A DNA stretch of 64,000 nucleotides from Mactra quadrangularis (Eukaryota > Mollusca > Bivalvia > Venerida > Mactridae): the NCBI GenBank assembly GCA_025267735.1, contig CM046311.1:29059399-29123398 (forward strand), given 5' to 3'. This document shows positions 47,401-59,400 of this stretch, in pieces. Numbering within the stretch: position 1 is the first letter of the stretch; every line of letters begins with the position of its first letter. The notes below the pieces were generated by a model that searched no databases, was not told the DNA's origin, and worked only from the letters and a program-made list of their open reading frames with translations. The translations under genes and the position numbers were made by a program.

Positions 47401-50400
47401 CTTACCTGCTTGTCGTAAATAGTATTTTGAATTATTTTTACACCGCAGGGGGGACATGACGTCACATAACTAGAGCTGTTTAGAGTTGATGAAAACATCA
47501 AGTTTACGTCATTGTTCAACTGATGAACATGTGTTAAGATAAAGTTTGTGGTAAACGTGCATTGCATTTATAATTGATGTTTTCATTTTATAAGTGAAAA
47601 GTAACTAGAGCAAAAAAAAAATTTTTTCATTTTCTGAATTTGAAGTGCGTAAATCTGACGAACATGATCAAATTTTTGAAGCCTAAACCAAAAAAAAAAA
47701 ATCTTCTAAATTTACGCGCCCAGAGGTGTGTTCAACAATGCGGGCGCTCGCTCGAGCGCCCGCCTCGCGAATTGTTTTGTTATTGAACGACTGCGAGAGC
47801 TCATTCTATAAATAGAAGAAGGTGAAGATATCGGTCAGTCAGACCGTTTGTGTACAGAATGGCGAGCGCTCGCTATAAAAATCACATGCATTGCGTGGGT
47901 AGTTTATGTGGAACAAGTAACACACAAGTTTGCGTCCACTTTTCAGTAAAATTCTTTGATATATTTTTTTTATATTTAGATATGGTCGTGATAAAATGAA
48001 AACAAATTTCATTTATGCGGCACATGTATAATATTCAGCATCTGACACCTTAGCTTATATGATATACTAAACCGAAGTTTAGATCGATGTAAATCCCTTT
48101 GAAATACGATAAATACACAGAAGGCTTGAGATTAAAGCATTGGATATTTCGTATTTTGTTATTTTAAATCTGCTATATTTTTTTCAATGTACCGATTTGA
48201 GTACCGGTACCAAAACGAAACGGTATTTACCGGATTTTATATAACAATTTATAAGCGAAACACCTCTCGACCTGTATCGCGAGCGCACGCGTGCGCACGC
48301 GCGATCGCCCGCGTTCAGAACGCGGGCGCTCGATGTCGCCCCGAGCGCTCGCATTGTTGAACGCACCTCAGGATTCGAACTCGCAATCTAACGATTGGTA
48401 GTCGGTCATGCTAACCACTACGCCACTGCCGCGACAATGAAAGAACATATAAATTTATATACATATACAAGTGCATGACAGATAGAAATGCGCAATATAC
48501 AAAATAACTTCTCCGTACACAGATAGAATAAAGTTTGATTGGTGTGAAAACATTGAATATCATAATTTTAAGTATTTGTTTAAATTTGTATTTTTTTCAA
48601 CTCGTCTGCAATTGATAGTATACACCTTTTTCTGTTGCTTTATTATTTTCTGGGTCGCAACAGAGTTCAATTATGTGTTGTTCGTTCTTTTTCAAATTTC
48701 TGAGAGCGCTGGCATAGAAAGGAATTGTTTGCAAACAATTCCTTCCAATAATGTGAATGACTGTAAACTTGCATTTAGAGAAACAGATTTAGTTTCGAGT
48801 ACTTACCTTCAATTCCTTTGTCTTCCGATGTCATTCAGCAAATGCGTTATTAAATTGACGCGTAGGAATACACAGATGATCGATGAAACAAAATAACTAT
48901 TTGCGAACTATTTTATTGTAGCGGAATTATCCGGATATGGATGCTGTTAGGTTTCGTTGATTAAATATAGGTCAATAGGTCAATATAGGACTCCGATCGG
49001 AATACCACTATTAATCTATTGGTAACAGAGTATTCATTGTTAACACAATTAATACAAAAACAATTTGATCGAGTAAATACTGGTCGCGTACTCATACCGT
49101 TTTCGTAACAAAAATATAGTTTCTATGTGTATTGAAGGGACGTTCCTATTGATTTATGTTATAGAAGTTATGCCTCTTTTATATCTATATGCTTTTGAAC
49201 CTTATTATTCTTTGACTGATTTATTTTGTTTGATAAAGTAAGAAAAACCTTACCATGAGCAAAACACTTAAAAAGTCTGGGATGTCCTTGGACTGCTCTT
49301 TGAAAATTCTATTAATTGATACTTAATACATTGTTTTACAGATAATATTGATATTTTGACATAATCATATATTCTTTAATTAATAAATAAGTTCAGGCCA
49401 TCGTTCCTCCAGCACTCCAGTGCTTTGGTTGATATCTGTAGTATCTAAACATCGCAGATTTACCATGAATACAGTCTATACATTGTACAAGCATATAACA
49501 GTTACATCACAAAAACTTGATTTAATTTAAGAATACATCATATAAACATACCTCTAATGTATAGCTACCTTCGTCACTCCCCGTCTGTGCCAATGCATAT
49601 TTTCTGCCATATCCGACTGACAAACATGAATTGATAAAACTTGACTTTCCTGCTCCAACAGGACCCAACACTAAGATACCAGGAGATTTTTTGGGCTCCA
49701 ACTTCTTTATGTCTTCTAAAATTGTTTTCTCAAGCTTAAATGATGAAATAAAGGTATAATTATATTAATATGATTGATTCCCTCGTTTAATGTATCGGTT
49801 TTCTCAAGCTTAGATTATGTAATATAAGTATAATTATATTAATATGATTGATTTCCCCCGTTTAATGTATCGGTTTTCTCAAGCTTAGATAATGTAATAT
49901 AAGTATAATTATATTAATATGATTGATTCCCCCCGTTTAATGTATCGGTTTTCTCAAGCTTAGATAATGTAATATAAGTATAATTATATTAATACGATTA
50001 ATTCCCACGTTTAACGATAATGTAATATCAGGACAATTATATTTGTGTGACTATTTTTTAGTTGAGACTAATGATATTATCAAACTTTAGTAACGTAAAC
50101 GTTGACTGTCAGAAGGTTTCACTTTTTTTAAATCGTAACTTTAAGACATTAGTTGTTTAAATCTGGCACGTATTTAAGTTGATTTATTTTCATCTTGATT
50201 GACATTTGATACATTCAATTTCTTTTAAGTTTAATACATTAGGTCACAACAAATTGATCACTTGTTCTATGGATTTTTTTTAAAAATGGAGCGAGTAAGC
50301 GAAAATAGAAACATTTTTTTTCATATTTTACAGTTTGAGGAGCGAGCGGAAAGCGAAGAAAAAATTGTGCGGTTTCTATTTGCATGAAGCTAAAATAGCG

Positions 50401-53400
50401 TAGAAAATATGGCCTTTATTAAAATTTATAGTGTCTAAAATCCACCATATTTAATTAAGGCTGAAAGAATAATTTTGGGCATCAAAATTTTAAGAATGTA
50501 AACCTTTCTCTAATTCTTACCTGCTAACTTTTAAGTAATGAATCGGCCTGAATAAGTTTTAATCTGCAAGGACATTTATGACGTCATACATAATGTACTT
50601 TTCATATTAACACCATTTGAATGTTTTGTAGATATTGCGTCTACTTAGACTCTCTACACAGCTTATGTATAAAATATATGAAAAGTATGCGTTGACGTAT
50701 ATTAGAAAAGTGAAATGAATCAAATATCATTTTAGGACTAAGACAGAGTGTAGTTATCATATTTCTGAACAAAGGGTTGTGTCGTTTTTATTTCTTAAGA
50801 CGTATGTTAACAAAAATATATTGCTGTTTTTACCGTAATCGTGAAATAAGGCCGATTTACATGGATATTTTATTATCATTATTTTTTTGTGTAATTGCAC
50901 TTTGTCGAACGCTAATTTTTTATACCTTTCCGAAATATTTGATGCGGTACAAATTTTAAGGTGCGGGAGTAAAAAAATATTTTTTTCCATTTTTAGATTT
51001 TCGGGAAATCCGACAAACATATGATCAATTTGTTGTGGCCTTATCTACAGTTACAGCTATAAGCTCCCCGCAGCGGTTATTTCCCTTTAACAAATCAATA
51101 ACCACTGTCACCAAAAGTAAATTCGTCACTCAGAGAGCCGACTATTTTTTTCATTTTTTCTGTTACGATTCAATTTTTGCTAAAAATTTAGTCTTCTTGT
51201 AGTAAATTATGATGTTTAAACTACATAAAAGATAAAAAATAGTTTAAATTGATAATTTGTAAAAATAACAATGCTTGACGTAAGCACTGTGAGGAGGAAG
51301 GGCATTCTATAAGTATATGGTATTACTAGCGTCACGTGGTTTGCGTGGTAGCAGTAGGAAGTAGCAAGGCGTGACGTAAGCACTGTTTGTTTGTTTGTTT
51401 TCTGTTGGGTTTAACGCCAAAGAAACACATTTTATAGGTCATATAACGGCATCAGTCAACCTACTCACTTTTCCTGGAAAGGCTAAATCTCTGGATTTAG
51501 CTGTTTACCACTACTAAGCGCATACTTTCGTGTCAGTGACTGACAACTGCCATACATAATTAAAAATCATTGGTAGGAGGGAGAATGGCCGAAGAAATAA
51601 TTTCATGACCAAGCTCCGCGAAAGAATGCCCCGCCCGGGAATCAAACCCACGACTAGGGCTCTACACCGGTATACAATATATATCGAATACCGGTATTGT
51701 AGGTTCGATAGATATAACGGACCGAACGTTTCCGTATCGAACAATATATCGATCAATGACGGCCATGCAAGTAAAATGCATGGCCTGCAAATCAGTCGAT
51801 ATTTTGTCAACATTCTACTCAAATACGTCATTAATTCTGCTGCTTCCGGATCTGTATGGACTAATCTGTGGACAAACAATCTCATTACTCAGAGTATATG
51901 AAATTCCTGTACGCAATCGTCTTACACCCATAACGTCATGTTTTGTTCTGTTCAATCGAAGGGAAGTAGTTGTACTGTTAGAATGTCCTTTATATGTACT
52001 TACGTTTTCAATTAGTCCGGGAACAAACACTCAGTGATAGACTAAAGTGAAATTAGTGAACCATCACATAAGAGAGCCAAAAAAATGATGGAAGCTTTAT
52101 TAGGGGTTAACATAACCATTCAGTTTCTTCCGTCAACTGTAGAAGCTTTCAATGGAATAAACAATCGAAAGTTTACAGAGACATGCATAAACATTCTTTT
52201 TATTTGCTTTTAGAAAGAAATATGTATAGATTCCTATATTTGTGCACATTAGCTGCTTAATATTTGGTTGCTCAATGCTCAGGCGACTTCTGTAGACTCT
52301 GAATGGGTTAATTCAACCTCAGGAAACATCCTGTCAGAATGATCATGTCTAAGTTTCTTTTCCAGACTCACTGGATGCAATGATATTTATTAAAAACATG
52401 CAAACGTCATATACTTTAGCATTTAAAGTATTAGTAAGAGTGTATTTAGAAGTATTGTGCTACTACAATTGAATAAATGAATAAAACAACACTGTTTTGC
52501 TGTTTTATAAAAAAGGATCTTTATACATTGTATTATTAAAATATCATATGATATATCGAATATCGATCATTTTGTATCGATACGAATATCGAATCGATCA
52601 TTCTGACCGATATAGAGCCCTACAATAGACTCGCGTGAATATACATTGAACAGAACAGAACAGAACAGAAATTTTTACTTGACAAAAGCACGTGGACTTA
52701 TAGTCATAAGCTAAATAATATAATAATATGTACAAATTGTTACCTACAAGTGCAAGTTACATGATATAAAAAACCAGATATATGTATACTATATACATGT
52801 TATATAACAACAAAGCATGACTATTGTCTAGGGGCGAAAATATTCTATAAATATCAATAATTATAAAAATGCAAAAAATAAGTGATATTGAAATTTAATA
52901 AATTAAGGATCTACGCCTGTCAAAAGCTTTGATTAAAACAATCCTAAGTTTTTAAGTTCTTGTATATTTTCAGACTTTAATAAAGTTAATTTAAACATAC
53001 TAGGTTTTTATTTGTTTGGGTCGTCAGACCAAACAAATAATGGTAGCGAAATTTCAGACCCGAATGCTGTTAATTGCAAATACCGAAAGTAGTCCGCTTT
53101 TTGAAGCGGTTACTTCCCTTTACATGGACATTAACGCCGAAAAATTCAGGGGAGATCACTGCGTGAAGATTGTCAAATGGACTGGTCCCCTGCGAACTAT
53201 AATAGGACAGGGAACCAGATTAATTGTCAAATAACAGGCGCATTAATGTTCAAACCTGATCATGGAAGACAATATAGTTCCCGATTGGTCGAAGATTTCT
53301 AATATTGTGCAATTCTGTAACATTTCCGCAAATTACTGGTAATATATTGAAATAATTTTGATTAAACGCACGTCAATTTTGAACTCTTCAATTAAAAGGT

Positions 53401-56400
53401 GTTCGCCTATGGGTTAGTTTATATAACAAATTCAATTTGTCACGTGATCAAACCACGCTGAAGAGTCAACAGAACAACCCACGGAGAAGAAAGAAAGAAG
53501 ATTTGTAAATAAAATTTCATGCAATATTTATTATACATTATCGTTTGTTGGTATTATTTATAAACAGGAAATATATGTAAAGTTGATTTCACATAACAAA
53601 CCAATTAGTGACAGTGATAATATTGATTAAAGCGCATACAGATTCAATTTTTTGTTGGGCACAGACACAGGTCCTTTGTTTACTTAAATAGGCCTATCAT
53701 TATAAAGCGACGCCAAATAATTTGGATCGTGTGGATGTGATTTTCAGTTTAAGAAGCTGCCTGAATACTTTTTCCACAAAACGAACAGGTTTGTGACAGT
53801 GACAACTTTGATTAAAGCGCATATATTTTAAGTAGGTCACAGTTCCTCTGTTTATTTACGTTTTAAGCGACGCCATATTGGATATTTAATGTGGATGTGA
53901 TTTTCATTTGAAGAAGTTATAAGATGCTGCGGTAATGTTGTAACTTTTTTTAAATGAAATATGACCGTAGAATTCATTTGCAACAAACACTAGTATGTGA
54001 CAGTAATAAATGTGCGCGAAATCACACAGAAGTCGGAATAAGGTCATGGCTCCTTTGTTCTCGCCTAAAATTGCAAAATCATGAATTGAGGGCAACTCAA
54101 TTGAGGCACCCCACTGATCGGGGACCACATTATTTTCAGTGCATTAAAATATAAATTTATAACCCTGTGGCATTGTTCTTTGAATTCATAGCATCTGTAG
54201 TATCTGTACTACATTTATATCTCATTGTTTCCACACAACCTTCACCTTTCTTATATTCCGTGACCCAAACAAATTCAGCGCCTTCTGTGCTTTGATTTAT
54301 AATAGAATCGTTTAGTAAATTTTTACTGAGTTCCTTATAGCAGTCACACATTAAAACAAAATGGTACTTATCTTCAACGTGGTTTTTTGTACATAAAATA
54401 CATTTACGATCCTGTCTTGGAACATTGTTATTATATAATGCATTACATAAAATATACAATCACGTGACAATGACATTACACATAATCAATAACATACAGT
54501 TGAAAAAGAGAGAACATTTGAGAACAATGTACACTTAAATATACATAATATGCGGTATAGTACTTTTGTATAATGCTATAAGGGTAATCTTTTGATGAAA
54601 ATTCAATCGAAACACATCGAAAGAAACCTGACAACTAAGTAACAATGATATACTGATATAATGTTTTTGGAAAGTGGATTTGAAAGAAAAGAATTGGATT
54701 GGTGCGAAAGAGAAGAAAACTATGATTGTCAATCTTTAACATGTGTTAACGAATTTATAATGTATATAGATATGTCAGAGACAATACATAATTATATTAA
54801 TACATATACTATACTCCTTATTTGAAATAATTTTGAGCAAGAGCAATAAATTTGTGAAAAAAATAAAATCACATAATTGTAGTTATATAGAGTGTTACAA
54901 CCCGTTTTGTAATAATAACCCGAATTGTGGTAAATTATTACAAAGTGGGTTACGATGTCAAATTTTGTAACATTTCGACACAACCCGTTTTGTGGTAATA
55001 ACCCGAATTGTGGTGAATTATTACAAAGTGAGTTACGATGTCAAATAATGTAACATTTCGACACAACCCGTTTTGTGGTGATAACCCGAATTGTGGTAAA
55101 TGATTTTAAAAAGAACTTAATCAACAACTCGAACAAAGAAAATAAAAAAGTCATGTTAATATAGTTATTATGAGGTAAACCAAGTTTTCAGGCTTAGGAA
55201 TTGGATTTTTCAGCGAAAATGGTGAATTCTAACAAGAGTGTGAAAAGACAAACTCTTCACATTAAAGACAAAATATTGCTTAAGTGTTGACTATTTAGCT
55301 TCGAGAGGTTAGGGAATGACATATGTAAGTGACAAATGACTATTTCAACTTGTTCTAAAAAATTGCTCAAAATGTAATAAATTGTTACAAAGTGGGTTAC
55401 GATGTAAAATTTTATAACATTTCGACACAACCCGTTTTGTGGTAATAACCCGAATTGTAGAAAATAATTTTTAAAAACAATTTAATCAACAACTTGAACA
55501 AAGAAAATAAAAAGTAATTATATTGATATAGTTGTTTTGTGGTAAACCAAGTTTCAGGCTAAGGAATTGGAATTTTCAGCAAAAATGGTGAATTCTATGA
55601 AGAGTGTGAAAAGACTAACTATTCACATTAAAGACAAAATATTGCTAAAGTGTTGACTATTTAGCTTCGAGAGGTTAGGGAATGACATATGTAAGTGACA
55701 AATGACTATATCAACTTGTTCTAAAGTATTGCTCAAAATGTAATAAATTGTTACAAAGTGGGTTACGATGTAAAATTTTGTAACATTTCGACACAACCCG
55801 TTTTGTGGTAATAACCCGAATTGTAGTAAATTGTTACAAAGTGGGTTACGATGTAAAATATTGTAACATTTCGACACAACCCGTTTTGTGGTAATAACCC
55901 GAATTGTAGAAAATGATTTTAAATTGAATTTAATCAACAACTTGATCAAAGAAAATAAACAGAAATCATGTTAATATAGTTATTTAGAGGTAAATTAAGT
56001 TTTCAGGCTATGGAATTGGAATTTTCAGCGAAAATGGTAAATTCTATGAAGAGTGTGAAGAGACAAAACTCTTCACATTGAAGAAATAATATTTCTTAAG
56101 TGTTGACTATTTAGCTTCGAGAGGTTAGGGAATGACATATATAAGTGACAAATGACTATTTTAACTTGTTCAGGCAAATTGCTCAAAATGTAAAAAAAAT
56201 GTTACAAAGTGGGTTACGATGTAAAATTTTGTAACATTTCGACACAACCCGTTTTGTGGTAATAACCCGAATTGTAGTAAATTGTTACAAAGTGGGTTAC
56301 GATGTAAAATATTGTAACATTTCGACACAACCCGTTTTGTGGTAATAACCCGAATTGTAGAAAATGATTTTAAATTGAATTTAATCAACAACTTGATCAA

Positions 56401-59400
56401 AGAAAATAAGCAGAAATCATGTTAATATAGTTATTTAGAGGTAAATTAAGTTTTCAGGCTATGGAATTGGAATTTTCAGCGAAAATGGTAAATTCTATGG
56501 AGAGTGTGAAGAGACAAAACTCTTTTCATTGAAGAAATAATATTTCTTAAGTGTTGACTATTTAGCTTCGAGAGGTTAGGGAATGACATATGTAAGTGAC
56601 AAATGACTATTTCAACTTGTTCAGACAAATTGCTCAAAATGTAATAAATTGTTACAAAGTGGGTTACGATGTAAAATTTTGTAACATTTCGACACAACCC
56701 GTTTTGTGGTAATAACCCGAATTGTAGTAAATTATTTTAAATTGAATTAAATCAACAACTTGAACAAAGAAAATAAAAAGTAATGATGATTGTACATGTA
56801 TAACAAAACTTTCATTAAAGGTTTTTATATTACTTTTAATTTTAAACGTACATTGCAAGGTGCATTTTAGTAATCTTAAACAACGAAACGTAACAAAAAG
56901 CCGCTTTAAAAAATTCTTGTCGCTTATACACTAACATGCACATATAAATTATACATAATCACTCGGTCCCGTACTCACATATTGCACACATGTATACCCA
57001 CCCCAACCCCCACACGCACCCCACATGCACACACATTAGAAAACAACAATTGTGTACATAACAAACGAGGACGAATATGAGAAAATATCACGAAAGTAAA
57101 AATTATTGCAATCCAATTTATCACAAACATTGTCAAATACGTAGCATTAAATAACTAAACTGAACCAAGTTAAGTATACTTATAAGCTTTAACCTAATAA
57201 GATCCTATAAATATATATATATATATGCGTATATAAGAAATGTTAGACATCAATTACTTGTAAGCCAAGGAGTCATGGGGATCTTTTTTCTCTTCGGATT
57301 CCAACCAGCTGCCGGCCGTTTGAATTTTGTCGCAAAATATTTTGATTTAGCCGCACAATTTCCAAGTTTTTACAGAAATTTGTTTCAGGCAAATATTTCA
57401 CAGACATTAAGGCTTGTTTGTATCTAGGAAAGAAAAACTTCACTAATTCAGTCACGTAAACTCCAAGAACAATGCATTCTCACACTCAGTGCCGACCGAA
57501 ACAAGAATTCATATCGTGCTAAGTGCAACTACCAATCTCATAATATACTTTAACACAATGTATCTTAACATTTATTATAATGTGTTAATGATGAGATTCA
57601 GTGTCCAAATTATTGAGATGTTTTCCGGTTTCCCCTAAGTTTATCTCTCCGACGATGACCAAACTGCTCTTTTTGAAATATTTCTAAAGACATAAAACAA
57701 AAAATAATCATATTTTTGCAACATTTAAACAACAACTCAGATTCAGAAAGAATCCTATGTGTAGGATATCAGTGTAGTATTTACTGCCCTGTGTTCTGTA
57801 AGCATTTAACGTTAGACCACCGTTACCGTAATGAACGGTTAATTAAATAATACGTTAAAGTGCCAACGTTTAAAGATGGCGCAAAAAAGAGTCGTTACTT
57901 CTATCTTATTAGAAAAATTCGGACTGAAGGACTTGCTCTTTCATGTAAATGTTCATTGGAGATTAGCAATGTATGCTATATACTAAAACATAGTCTTCAA
58001 GCTCTCTTAACCATAACCTCTGATCAACTGCCATTAATACGCTCCTCGAATTCACCGACCTTTTTCAACGTCAAGTTGAATTGACAGACCCTACTTTTTC
58101 AGCAAATCTCTGACACCAAATAAGTGTACAATTTTCCTCTATATTGTGACTGTTAATGTTTTTGTAAATGTATTGATCTAAATCAACGGAAGTAACACCG
58201 CCGACTTCGTTGAATTAGTAATGACAATTACTAATTTTCTTAATGTACTGGAACTATTTTGTTTCAGGTTGTTTCATACTCACCCTTCAGTCCTGCGTTC
58301 AGTTACCGCGAACGTTACAAAACTTTCCGTAACGATACATTCGGAATTCCTCGGCCATTCGCTGCGAATAATTTCGGACACATTTAGACGCTATTTTGAA
58401 ACTACCGGTGTTAAAGTAAACATATATGTGATCGTTTCGGCAATGAGTGATGTTTCGTTTTTTATAAATTTTGAAACATCACTCATTGCCTTAACGATCT
58501 CATATTCGTGTATTAGATTAGGTTATTCGCAGCGAATTGCTGAGAACTTCCAAATGTACCAATATGTAAAGTTCTGGAACGTTTTGTGTAATTGAAACGC
58601 TACTGGTTATACCTATCGTCATGGTTATGATTACATTCATCCAACATGTCACGGCTCACCGAATAAAATCGGAATATACCATTTTTATTGAAAAATACGA
58701 AATGACATGAAATGAGTTTATGTCAACTTTAATGCAATTCTTTTACATAAGTTATATATCCTTCCTTTTGCAAACTAATGCAATCCATTCTATCTGACTT
58801 AGACAACCAGTAACTTGTATAAAACATTTACATGTAGTTTATTATAAATATCATGTAAACTTATTTTGTCATGTATTTACGCTATAATAGCATTAAGTCA
58901 TGTAAAAATCAAGATAATATGATTTAGACAAAATCACATTCGTAGAGTAAATTACGTGTGAAAAACTAATTAAAAATTACAACATGTAGATAGTTTTACA
59001 CATAAATACATTCTGACGTGAAAAAAACGCCTTATAAAAGGCTTAGGCATACAGGTACGATTGCTGATATACCACGTTCGTAGCAACGGCATTTATTTTC
59101 AGCACGACTAGACTCAATATATAGATACGTCTTTTTTATTTGCGTGAAAGATTTTTCACGTCAATATATATTTCACGTGTGATGGAAGGGTACGATACGA
59201 TGGACGTCAAGATTTAGATAACGGCGAATGGTCTGGTGTATTCCGTACTCTGTTTTGCAACCATCTAAATTTATAACAACGTTTACGGGCTCATCACAAT
59301 CTCGGCCAGTTTAGCAGAATTTTGACTTATGGAACGTCAAAGGACGTATCAGTCATGAACTTTCAACGAAAACGTTACATTGGTCAGCTTTACGTCCTGT

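Noticed and set aside
48184..48366. Arginine-rich 60-codon minus frame
   Set aside because: It is the translation of the CpG-rich MITE end, not a gene.
49722..50020. Possible CRISPR-like array
   Set aside because: The 75-bp units are repeated as a whole with no unique spacers, and the context is eukaryotic.
58221..58595. 124-codon plus-strand frame
   Set aside because: It covers the foldback MITE hairpin and part of the neighbouring MITE; the length is a by-product of inverted repeats.
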